Assembly: GCA_948146395.1 (NCBI GenBank)
Contig: OX411559.1
Span: 28,984,708 to 29,048,707, forward strand
DNA: 64,000 nt
DNA from: Fragum whitleyi
Lineage: Eukaryota; Mollusca; Bivalvia; Cardiida; Cardiidae
Direction of reading: 5' to 3'
Below the pieces are notes generated by a model. The model did not search any database. It worked only from the letters and a program-made list of their open reading frames with translations, and was not told the origin of the DNA. The translations under genes and the position numbers were made by a program. Below, in pieces: positions 36,519 through 47,500 of this stretch (positions are counted from its first letter, which is position 1; the number at the start of each line of letters is the position of its first letter).

Positions 36519-36879
36519 ATGGGGTTGTGTCGTGCACATGAATCTCGACAGGTTTTACGTGCCGAGTCATTTCAAAAAGATAACGATCATTTAATATGGC
36601 TGCCTTTTCGAAAAGACTATCTACAGTGGCAAAAATGCAAAAGATCGACAAGAGAAACAAATATTTTTATAAGCATTTTCAGCGTAGTTACACATAATTA
36701 CATTAATACTACAGCGAGTTTTATCCTTTTTTCAATGTTAAGAGGTTTGGAAAAATAAACGATATTAGAAAAGCGTGGTCTAAGTCAGATAGAAAATCTC
36801 GTGCCGTGGTATATGGGAAATAGACACTCGCTAAAGCTCGTGTCTATTTCCCATATACCACGGCACTCGTTTTCTATCC
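36519..36879. repeat. hairpin-bearing repeat unit, copy 2
   Basis: Homologous to 35735-36080. The hairpin at 36788-36879 has almost perfectly matched ~40-bp arms (GCCGTGGTATATGGGAAATA and its complement) around a ~12-nt loop. The two units are separated by the MITE at 36091-36514. Confidence 0.85.
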
Positions 36880-36897
36880 TTTACGTATCCCAATGTA

Positions 36898-37808
36898 TAG
36901 TCCGTTTGACTTCTATATGGACCAACCTTTTCACCAATAGCATAAAATCGAGTTTTAATGAAGAATTTGGTTTTGGTAAAATCTTAATCGTAGTTTAATA
37001 CCATTCCAAAAAATATTTTTTGAAAATAAAATGACTTCAAAATAATGATTTTGTCTATCTAGTTAATGTTAATATTTTAGCATTTTCCACTCTTAAACAC
37101 GAGGGGTGAAGAAGGCTGTTTAATCGTAACAAGATGTAAATATATCGTAAAAACACGTGGTTTCATACTAAACATTTGACAGAAGAAATGTCCATTATTC
37201 CTTATTTGGACATGCTAATTAGCATATCGACGGTCATGTCATCCTAAACTTAAATATCACGTGAATTGTACCGCTATTACTCGCCTGCTTATCTAGTTTT
37301 CCTCTTGAAATTCACAACGACTTGGTTAAATAATGCTTTTTGATTGGTTTAAATATATGAATATGGGGTTCGTCTCAGAATAGATAAGAACAATTATCAT
37401 TTATCTGGTTAAACGGTTTTTAGACAAAGAGAGAATTCACTCAGATTTGATATCCAAAAGAATTAAAAATCTTTGATAAAATAAATTTTATAAAAATACT
37501 CGATTTCATACCAAAACGACTCACTTAAAATCATTCACTTTTGACTCAGTCCCTATGCAAATCAGAACTATTTTTGGTTGGGCAAGTCGCTGTTCCGTTT
37601 AATACAGACACAAGAAGGTATGAGAGGCTGGAAGTTAACATGTAGACGGACGAACAAAATCATTATTTTACATTCAAAAATTCTGAAAAATATGATTCGT
37701 CATGGTATTAGATGGAAAATATGAAATGACAAGAAAAAAATACATTTCATTTATTAATTTCTGAGATTTTTGGCGAAATGTTGGTCCATATAGAAGTCAA
37801 ACGGACTA
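36898..37808. mobile_element. DNA-transposon-like element with 29-31-bp perfect TIRs
   Basis: TAGTCCGTTTGACTTCTATA... at the left and its exact reverse complement at the right (37780-37810) match over 31 bp including the flanking TA; similarity extends imperfectly for about 15 more bases. TA flanks each end. The ~0.9-kb interior has no transposase frame, so the element is non-autonomous or decayed. The TIR does not match a family I can name. Confidence 0.8.
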
Positions 37809-37956
37809 TAAAGGGGTCTATTTCAAAATTGTACATTTCACGAAAAACAACATCGTAAGTGTAGCGTTTCAGATAGTAGTTTCGAGTGTTTGATCGCCAA
37901 TCGAAGTCTGAATCGTGACAAATTTGAATCTTTATGACAATAACTATGTATCAATC

Positions 37957-38690
37957 AATAATAATAATAGTAATAATAATAATAAAATCTTTATTTAAAG
38001 AAGGTAGCTCATTAAGCTGTCATCATACAGACAATACAATGAAGAGAACTTATTTACAATGAGGCCTTCTATAACAATAGAAGGTATTGATCATCATATA
38101 TACTCATGCATTTGAAATGATATATGTAATGATTTAAATTTATGCTAGTAAACATGAATATGACAATAACGTGTTATGATTGGGAGTGATGATGATAATG
38201 ATGATGATAATTATGGTGATTATAACAACGATCAGAAATGATAAGGATATCAATTATTTATAAGACATACACAGTAATGAATAAAGGGAACCGTTCTGGT
38301 TAAATCCCGTTATTTTCCATCAAATAGTTTTTCAAATATGCTTTAAAGCAAGATACATTTTCAATCATTCGTAGGTTATGAGGAATAGAATTCCAAAATT
38401 AAGAAAGATACATTTTCAATCATTCGTAGGTTATGAGGAATAGAATTCCAAAATTCCATACCTGTACATGAGAATGATTTCTTTAAAAAATCTGTTTTGG
38501 GAGCACAGTTTTTTTTTTTCAAGTTTTTTTTTTTTTTTTTTTTTATGGCTAGGCACATATAAATTTGTTAAAAGAATTACATACAATTTCTTTCGAGAAG
38601 GTGGGAAGCGATTAATTCTTCGTGTCAAATGTTTGTAGTTGAGTGGTTTAGGGATAAAATCAATGAGTTGTATATCTTTATAACTCTAAA
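37957..38690 (-). pseudogene. truncated LINE 3' end, copy 1
   Basis: On the minus strand the last part of a reverse-transcriptase ORF is readable: FLKKSFSCTGMEFWNSIP...LRMIENVSCFKAYLKNYL, the C-terminal pattern of non-LTR retrotransposon ORF2, followed by a short 3' UTR ending CTTTATTTAAAG-like and a (TTA)n tail at 37957-37986. A 50-bp block is duplicated with a 55-bp offset (38351 and 38406), and poly-T runs at 38509-38543 interrupt the frame. The element is 5'-truncated and dead. The (TTA)n tail and RT end suit CR1/L2-like or Jockey-like clades; which one is not determined. Confidence 0.75.
38351..38455. repeat. 50-bp block duplicated at 55-bp offset
   Basis: AGATACATTTTCAATCATTC starts at both 38351 and 38406 and the identity continues to CCAAAATT. 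It breaks the retrotransposon frame. Confidence 0.9.
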
Positions 38691-38890
38691 TGTTTCGTTT
38701 ACATTTTGATAAGGTAACGGGCCATAATAAATAATGTGTAAACTTTCAGGGCTAGTTCGTTTGCTATATAACTAAAACCACATCTCTGATCAGATGCATG
38801 TCTTGATAAGGCATTACAGTAAAACAAGAGCTGGTTACGCCTTCAGCATAAGGTGATGACCAGTTCACCAATAATATTACTCATAATAAT

Positions 38891-39131
38891 TTGAGCCTGT
38901 ACGTGACATTTCCAACAATTTGAATTTTTCGTGAGGTGCAAACATTGAATAGCGTAGAAAGCCACACACTGTAAATATAAAGTTACCCGATGTTTTACAG
39001 ATATTTTGAGACCTTATCTAATTACTAAACGCAAAGTAACGACTCTGGACAGACTGTGCAGATGCACAGACTAGTCAATGTCTTTGCTTTGCGCATGTTT
39101 GAAACTGTTGGAAATGTCACGCACTGGCTCA
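38891..39131 (+). mobile_element. ~240-bp hairpin MITE, copy 2
   Basis: TTGAGCCTGTACGTGACATT at the left and AATGTCACGCACTGGCTCAT at the right are inverted repeats. The hairpin near the right end has GCAAAGTAACGACT against AGTC/GTCTTTGCTTTGC with apex CAGACTGTGCAGATGCACAG. It aligns along its length with 15433-15670. Confidence 0.85.
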
Positions 39132-39643
39132 TATGTAAGCAACATAATGACCTAACTTGTATATCGCCCAAACACAACCAATATTATTGTCAACATACGG
39201 GTTTGACAATTTATAATTATTGACCTTGCTCGTAATGGTCGGGTTTATTAAAGTTTAATCGTACTTTAGAGCACGAAACCACTATGTGTAACATAGATCT
39301 TTGCATTCATTCAAATGAATGAATGATATAGATGGAAACATATTATATTCATAATCTAAGATCATCTCTTAACGGTCAATTACACTATTGATAGCAAAGG
39401 TCTTTATACATTTCTAAAGAGATAGCTTAATCCTATTTGGAACCCTTTCAAAGACCATAACAATTTGGGATGAGGCTGTTTTCTCCAGATGGAAAATCGT
39501 TCACATTATTACGACCATTCATCGTAACTAAGGGCCATCTAGACATTCGCCATACAAACAAAAGAAATGAAGAAAGAAACCGCTCAGGCTAACTCGAAGG
39601 TATGTCAAAAAGGAAACATAACGTTCTGTTCCTGCATTGTCAG

Positions 39644-39645
<2 letters not shown>
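39132..39645. other. no gene seen
   Basis: AT-rich sequence without a recognisable feature. Confidence 0.4.
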
Positions 39646-39676
<31 letters not shown>

Positions 39677-40250
39677 TTTATTTAGCGAAGGTAGCTTATT
39701 AAGATAACATAGTACTTAAAACAATAGTGCAGTGATTTACTTATTTTCAATAAGGCCTTCGGTTAACCGTGAAATTCAAGAAATAGTCATTCTTACATTA
39801 ATCACACACACAAGCAGATGTACACCGACACGCACACACACACACACACACGCGCGCGCAAGCACACACGCACACGCAAACACACGCACTCGAGCACACA
39901 CACTCACAAACACACACACACACACACACACAGACGAAAATTACACACATGTACACACTCATACACAGGAATTTGGACACACACGCTGATTAAAAAATTT
40001 TATAAAAGAAATAATCCAGTGGTTGTTTTGTAGCAATATTAAGAAAAGTCATTCACAGTAATCAAATAGCTTTTTAGGCTTTTTTTGAATCTAGCTGTGT
40101 TAGTAATGGATCTAATGCTTAACGGAATTGAATTCCAGTATTTCATACCACACACAGAAAATGATTTTTTGATATACTCGGTTTTTGAAATATTCTTACG
40201 AGCCTCTTTAAACGACATTCTGTCTCGCCTTTTGAATCGGACCAAATTTA
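39646..40250 (-). pseudogene. truncated LINE 3' end, copy 2
   Basis: The minus-strand frame 40245-40039 encodes the reverse-transcriptase tail KKSFSVCGMKYWNSIPLSIR followed by FKKSLKSYL, clearly homologous to copy 1. The 3' UTR includes 'AGCTACCTTCGCTAAATAAAG', as in copy 1, and a (TTA)n tail at 39646-39674. A CA-repeat expansion occupies 39800-39985 inside the UTR. The coding part stops at the MITE that begins at 40253, so the 5' truncation or the interruption coincides with that insertion; I could not find the RT continuing beyond 41958. Confidence 0.8.
39800..39985. repeat. (CA)n-rich microsatellite, interrupted
   Basis: Long CA runs interrupted by CG, AAG and ACGC within the LINE 3' UTR. 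The open frames rich in Thr-His or Cys-Val on either strand are its translation. Confidence 0.95.
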
Positions 40251-40252
40251 TA

Positions 40253-41958
40253 CAGTTGACAACATCGTGAAATTGACAAGTGAAGGTGAATGATTTAGGA
40301 ATGATTTGGAATGAAATTGAATCAGTGAGCTTTGAGTGAAACTAAAGGCAAGTAATCCAATATCGCTAATTTTGTTCAAGATGAATAAAATTAGCCATAT
40401 TTATTACCTCCCTTTTGTTTAATAGAATATGCATGCAAGTTCTACGAACAGCTTCCTATTTCTCCAAGAATCATTCAGACGCTTTCAAATTTATCCAAGT
40501 CAGTGAAGTCATGATTATATCGGAGCTATTTTTATTTCAAATGCAACCTGTTTGTTATTGATCTTACCTTTTCAAGCGATTTAGAGGCATTTTTAGCTCA
40601 CCTGAGCACATCGTGCTCAAGGTGAGCTTTTGTGATCATTGAGTGTCCGTCGTGCGTCGTGCGTCGTCATGCGTCAACAATTGAAGTGTTTACACTCTAG
40701 AGGCCACAAATATTGTCCAATCTTCATGAAACTTGGTCAGAATGTTGGTAAGGTCACAAGGATGAACCCTATTGAAAATGGGAAGGATCCATGCCATATC
40801 ACAGGAAAAGGGGCCTTAATGACAATTTTCTTGTTTACACTCTAGAGGCCACAAATATGGTCCAATCTTCATGAAACTTGGTCAGAATGTTGGTAAGGTC
40901 ACAAGGATAAACCCTACTGAAAATGGGAAGGATCCATGCCATATCATGGGAAAAGGGGCCATAATGACAATTTTCTTGTTTACACACTAGAGGCCACAAA
41001 TACGGTCCAATCTTCATGAAACTTGGTCAGAATGTTTGTCAGGTCACAAGGATGAACCCTATTGAAAATGGGAAGGATCTATGCCATATCATGGGAAAAG
41101 GGGCCTTAATGACAATTTTTTTGTTCATACTCTAGTAGCCACAAATATGGCCAAATCTTCATGAAACTTGGTCAGAATGTTCGTCAGGTCTCAAAGATGA
41201 AGCTGTTTGAAAATGGGAAGGATCCATGCCATATCATGGGAAAAGGGGCCTTAATGACAATTTTTTTGTTTTCACTCTCGAAGCCACAAATAAGGTCCAA
41301 TCATCATGAAACTTGGTCAGAATGTTTGTTAGGTCATGAGGATGAACTCGTTTGAAAATGGGAAGGATCCATGTCATATCACGGGAAAAGGGGCCTTAAT
41401 GACATTTTTTTGTTCATACTCTAGTAGCCACAAATATGGTCCAATCATCATGAAACTTGGTCAGAATGATTGTTAGGTCATGAGGATGAACTCTTTTGAA
41501 AATGGGAAGGATCCATGCCATATCATGGGAATAGGAGCCTTTATGACGATTTTCATTTAAGAGCTCCAGACGCCACAAACATGGTCCATTTTCATGAAAC
41601 TTGGTCAGAATGTTTGTCAGGTCACAAGAATGAACTCTGTTGAAAATGGGAAGTTTACATGCCATATCACAGGAAAAGGAGTCTTAATGATTAATAACTT
41701 GAAATAACTCTAATGGCCACAAATATTGCCCAAACTTAGTAAAACTTGGTTTTATGTAGAAATTATCTTCTTAATGACATCTGCCTTTTAACTTGATGTG
41801 ATGTCCAAGTGATCAAAGAGAGTCAGGTGAGCGATCTAGGACCATCATGGTCCTCTTGTTATGGTTTGAGTGAGTGTTTGGAATGAGTGGAGCGCTGTGT
41901 GGGCGATAAAGAATGGTTTTGATCGAGGTTAATCTCAATTTCACAATGTTTCTTACGG
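40253..41958 (+). mobile_element. Tc1/mariner-like MITE, copy C, split by a nested insertion
   Basis: Left end CAGTTGACAACATCGTGAAA after a TA (40251-40252); right end CTCAATTTCACAATGTTTCT. MITE sequence runs 40253-40593 and resumes at 41861 with ATGGTTTGAGTGAGTGTTTG, which is continuous in copy B (near 36412). The two parts together give about 440 bp, close to the 424 bp of copy B. Confidence 0.85.
40594..41860 (+). mobile_element. Helentron-like element, TAGCTCACCTGAG family, copy 3 (nested)
   Basis: Ends TAGCTCACCTGAGCAC...GTGCTCAAGGTGAGC and CAGGTGAGCGATCTAGGACC...GGTCCTCTTGTT match the other two copies. GTCGTGCGTC repeats follow the 5' end. The centre has about eight monomers of ~145 bp (near 40696, 40840, 40985, 41131, 41276, 41415, 41565, 41705) with CATGAAACTTGGTCAGAATG and ATGGGAAGGATCCATGCCAT. 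Comparison with MITE copy B places it between T and ATGG, consistent with a TT-type target without duplication. Confidence 0.85.
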
Positions 41959-43429
41959 TTCAATCATGAATCATCGGGCTGCTAAGAGAAAGCATTTAAT
42001 ATACAAGTTTGTATGGCTAGCAACATCTCGTCACTTATTCAAGTTTTAGTTTGAGTTGTTTGTATGAAGTTTCATTGATCTTTAACTATATTTCAATCAT
42101 TTCGCGGGGCCTGATGTACCTACTCATAGTTACCTGTCGCATCTAACACCAGTTCAACCACTGACCTAGTTGTTTTACAACGTGCCATAGATTGAGATAT
42201 CCGGACTATGAATATACAATATATTTTCGTCCAGTGAGGAAACTCCGTAGACTGTTTACATGTATATAATAGACGGATGGCAGGATAGTTAATTGTTTAC
42301 AAATAGAACTATAAACTAGCTGAATATCGATTCTGTATCATTTTTATCAATCTAATGACCGAATTATCGGGTAATTTGATGATCAAAGCGTACATATACA
42401 ATGTCGTATCAGATCCAATTAAGGCTATTTTTGATGTCTTTATAATATACAAGAGGTTTCTTCAATAATGAATGCAGGCATTGAATTCATTATTCAAAAA
42501 TAAAATCAATCTTTGACAGCCTATAACAGAAATGGTTTTCGGGCGTTTTGTAAACCCTACCCGTCTAGGTCAAAGAGAAAACATGTTGATATCTTGAATG
42601 ATATTATGGATAAATAAAAATAAATGATTAGCAACACTTTCTTTGAGTTGCCTTTTCGCGAGATTGGTATTGTCTCTAAACATAATATTTCCTTTTTTCT
42701 TTCTTTTTTTTACATATGAAACCTTTGCTTAAAGCAAGTGCTTTCTTGAATTTGTCACAGTGTTGTTGATCCCTAAGGATTAAGTTTTGTCGTCTGTTTA
42801 ATTGTTTCAATATCCCACAATATATGGTTATACCATTAAATTTCGCATACAGAATATTTTGGACAAATAAACGGTTTCTCGTCCCAAGTACGATAGACGA
42901 GTAGAAAGTATTTTCGACTTCCCACGTGCTAATCTCAGTAGACATTTTAGGTCTTGATCAGCAGATTTTGTTTCAGAATATGAGTAATTATGAAGTTTAT
43001 AAAGATGCATTATATGTGACATAACCAGTTAATCTTGACTAACTTATCTGTGTTCATCCAGAGATTTATTGTATCGTTATTGTTTTGATTTGAATAGACT
43101 TATGGATAATATTTAATATGGCGTTTACATTTTCCGCGTGTATTCTTCAAAGAAACTATAAGCTATTGTTCACGTGAGTTCGACATTTTTTTCTTTGAAT
43201 TAACCCGTTTATAGAACAGAAGTAGTTTACTCTGAGACAACTGTCATGTTTAAAATAACCAGATTCACATGATATAAGTAATTGCGCTTTGCAAAAATTT
43301 TCAACCCGGCTCAATATCGAACCATTTCATTCCGATATCATTAAATATTATGTTTGTGCAGATAATTGTTATTGTTGATACTTAATCGAGTTATAAGATG
43401 GTCCTTTTTCTGTGAGGGCAAACGGGTTT
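41959..43429. other. no gene seen
   Basis: AT-rich. A small palindrome TTCAATAATGAATGC/GCATTGAATTCATTATTCAA lies at about 42459-42496. An 89-residue minus frame at 42676-42945 has no recognisable domain. Confidence 0.4.
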
Positions 43430-43950
43430 TTTTTGTGCTCGCCCGGGACGAAAGTCTCGGAAGAGCTTTTGTCAAACCCTCGGACACTCATCAGGGTAAA
43501 GTCTATCACCTGAGACCAACACTCACGTGAAAATGACCTTGAGACAGTGACACTGACCCATTTCAAAACTTTAACAAAGAACTTAAACTGAAACACTTTT
43601 AGCCTTCTCATATTTTACTAGGTGATATGCTATCACCAGTCACCAAGTTGCTTGACAATTTGAACCTGTTCTTGACCGTTTAAATATCATTAAAATTTTA
43701 ATTTTGCTTATATTTTCTGACAGTTTGTACCTCGGATCATCCTACTTCATATCAACACTCATGAGGCTTTAACCTGCAATCAAGATCCTTGATCATGTTG
43801 CCTTGACCTTAGCTCTACCTTTGAAACTTTAGAAAATGCTTTAAACTTTTTATATCTTTTCTGAATGCTTACAGCTAGGACAATTGTTCTTCAAAAATAC
43901 ACTGATACGATGACCAACCTTATAATTAAATCAATGTTATTCCATTAGTA
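43430..43950 (+). repeat. possible decayed tandem-monomer element
   Basis: GCTCGCCCGGGACGAAAGTC/TCGGAAGAGC forms an imperfect hairpin like the 5' ends of the other families; TGACCTTGAGACAGTGAC and TTGACCTTAGC phrases follow. No monomer period or 3' end could be fixed. Confidence 0.35.
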
Positions 43951-44530
43951 ATGTCATCAGGTTGTAGACTTGGATACGACTCCGTCTAATCAAGACGATT
44001 GTAAAATTTTAAGAACATAAATCGTGCATACTTGTACACAGCGTTCATCCTAGTGACATCGTGCATTGAATTTTTTTTCTTAAAATTGAAATTGTTCAAT
44101 ATAACCTTGTTGTTAAAAGCGCGGCCTGCTAAATCCTAAAGTTTAGAAAATTATCATGCTTAATAAACAACGCCTAAAATTAATGAAATGCCAGAAAATG
44201 CCTTTATTTCATTATCTAACAATAAACTTACAAAGACACAAAACGTATGCTGAAATGAAAATAACGTTTTTGAAAGGCATTGAATTTTCTACCAACATTA
44301 GTGTTTTTCTTTTAGATTATCAATACAGAAAGGCTCCTATTCAAAACTGCAATATGTCATGTCGTATGCCGCGTGAATAACGTTAAAAACGCTATAAACG
44401 CCTTCAGGACTAAATCAACGTCATTTGCGACCTAATGCCCGTGAAAACAGTCCATCTGCTTTGAAGACAGTGTCGATATTGCTAAGCTATATTTTCAAAA
44501 CTCTAGCTTCCAGATTAAAAGTTTTATTGA
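43951..44530. other. left flank of the tandem array, no gene seen
   Basis: AT-rich. The junction with the array lies at about 44531, where TTTTATTGA gives way to AGGTTACAGGGAACTAATAC. Confidence 0.4.
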
Positions 44531-47500
44531 AGGTTACAGGGAACTAATACAATCTCCCGCCATCTGTCACATTTTGTCTAGGGAATTAACGGTGAAGTAA
44601 ACAAAGATAAGGGCGGCCTCTGATTGGTCCATAATATATTATGATCAAATATGATAATTTATTTTTGGAGATTTACAATATTTCTACAAGTTAGATGCAA
44701 AATGGGAGAGGTGAGGATCTATTTCGGGTCTTAAGAGGCATTTTCTAGACATTGGGGTATTTTCCGGAACCGACAGTGAAATTTGGTGAGTGGGAAGGGT
44801 TATCTTAAAGATGACGTCATTACTCATTGATAAAAGGGCTCATGCTATATTTGAAATGGTCTATTTTGATGCGCGATAGATTTTTCTTTAATTTGATATA
44901 AGGCTTGACTTCCGATGAAATTTTGGGGATGAGCTATTCAGACTTTTGTTATAATGGTCGACAACGGGAAATGTATTGGTTCCCTCTAACCTAAATGCGA
45001 TATATATAGAAATATACTATAATTTCGACTTTTTATATCGTAACCCGCATTTCCTCGCGCTAAGACACTTCAAACAAACTTCGTTTCATATAACAAGTCG
45101 TTGTACGTCCTATTTGAAGGAGATGTTAAGCGAAAAGGGACCATCTGACACCTTTTTGTATTATTCTTAGATCCAAAACACACTGAAAGGTCATAATTTT
45201 GCACCGTTTTGCAAATAATTTTCATGTGTATTTCTTTCTTTCTTTACATCCTTTGACTAAATTGGAAAGGAAATATCATTTTCAAAGAAGTTAGGCTACA
45301 ACGTGCCGCAAAGAACCCTTTTTAAAGCAAGCGCATTGTTTTGAGAGTACAGTATACATAAGTGAGGCATTCTTGGGAGGGGGGGGGGAGGTCCGGCGCG
45401 GTGGGCTTTTTTCCAGTTTCTGCCAAAAACATTATGCTAAATTTGGTTTTATAATACTAACAGAACTGTTAGACATATTTGTGCGCCTAAAATGCTTGTG
45501 AAAATATATCATTTTTATCTAAATGTGCCATTTCGGTTAAGATAAATTAGAAAATCGCACCTAATTATTGAAAAGAAAAGGGTCTATTTATGCCTAAAAT
45601 CGTTATCAGTTGTTTTTAAAAGCAACTTTTTGATTGTTTATTGTAAATTGTGTAACAAACGAGATAAATCTGGTTAGAAAATGCGGGTTATATCATATTT
45701 TTCGCGTTGTTTGGCTTCTTTTTGGTGCACTAAAGCACTTTTTTCGATTGACCCGGGCAAAGGGTTATCGGCTCGTATATCAAAAACTATTCGACCAAGT
45801 ACCTTAAAACCATACGCAGTAGTCTTCAACATATTTCTGTGTGCGAATCTGATATTGAAACGAAAGTTTGGACATAAAAACGCAGTAATTGGTTACAAAT
45901 AAAGGACATAGTAATAAAAAGTATTATCCCATTTTTATAAAGATAAGGGTTTATTTTTCGCCCAGATTTCTTAGAAATTGTTCTTAAGACTTGAATTTGG
46001 TACTACATTGTAGCTTGTCAAGTGGACGGGTTATATTCGAGGTGAAAACGTTACTTTGTTTACATCTAAACTCGATTCGGCGGCTTTTTAGGGCAGGAAA
46101 CAGCACTGAGCTGACAGGCTAGTGATAAGGGTTATTGCTACATTAACAAAAATCTATTTGACTGAATGCTATCAAACTTGCATAAAAAGTGTACAATATG
46201 TATCTTTATAAGAAAATAATAATTGTAAGCATTTTTAATAATAAAAATATATAATTTTATGTAATCTTTTCAGCAAACACGAGAAAACATTTTGCAGGAT
46301 AAGGGTTATTTCGACATAAAAAATTTTTTTTTTCTAAAATTTTTAGGAAAATCTTGCATGAAAAATATACTTGCAGACTGAAAGACACCTCGACGAGAAC
46401 ATCGGGTCGATTTAGCTATAAAATGATAGCACAAACCACGGTTTCGCACGCATATGTGTATTATTTGGTCCCAACAGCGCTAAGGATAAGGGCCTATTTT
46501 TTCCTTATCTATTACACTAAACCCATTAAATTTTTCTATGGAAGTCAGCAATATTAAGTTGCGTAAGTTGATACATGATTTACGATTTATTGGATTTAAA
46601 AAATGGTAATGAACCCTAAAAGATATCAAGAAATGGTAATTTGGGGGTAAGGATAAGGGTTAATTGTAACGGAAGCTAATTAAAGGTAGAAGGAGCTGAT
46701 TTTCGAGAACAGAGCAATTTTAAAAAATATTAAGAATAAACCGCTGAAGTGTAAAATGTATAGAAATAGAGTCTAAATTGCACCCATACTCCACTATTCA
46801 ATTTCGAAAACAAGTGTTTTTAGAGGCAGAGTTTTCTAGCCCAACACTTTTTTCTGTGAGAATTTCCGTTGACCGAGTTAAGGGATATGGCCATATCTCA
46901 GTACGTTTATCACATAACCGGCTGAAACTTTCCAATTTTATCGGAATAAGATATTTCTATATTTTGATGCTTAAAGAATGAATTCAAGGAATATTTTATT
47001 TTCTCTTTAGGTTACAGGGAACTAATACAATCTCCCGCCATCTGTCACATTTTGTCTAGGGAATTAACGGTGAAGTAAACAAAGATAAGGGCGGCCTCTG
47101 ATTGGTCCATAATATATTATGATCAAATATGATAATTTATTTTTGGAGATTTACAATATTTCTACAAGTTAGATGCAAAATGGGAGAGGTGAGGATCTAT
47201 TTCGGGTCTTAAGAGGCATTTTCTAGACATTGGGGTATTTTCCGGAACCGACAGTGAAATTTGGTGAGTGGGAAGGGTTATCTTAAAGATGACGTCATTA
47301 CTCATTGATAAAAGGGCTCATGCTATATTTGAAATGGTCTATTTTGATGCGCGATAGATTTTTCTTTAATTTGATATAAGGCTTGACTTCCGATGAAATT
47401 TTGGGGATGAGCTATTCAGACTTTTGTTATAATGGTCGACAACGGGAAATGTATTGGTTCCCTCTAACCTAAATGCGATATATATAGAAATATACTATAA

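Noticed and set aside
39732..40033. Thr/His-rich and Cys/Val-rich proteins
   Set aside because: They are translations of a (CA)n microsatellite.
42676..43022. Overlapping 89- and 64-codon minus-strand frames
   Set aside because: No domain, splice support or repeat homology recognised.
45942..46660. Telomere-like repeats (AAGGGTT)
   Set aside because: Motifs are single, ~180 bp apart and not tandem (TTAGGG)n.
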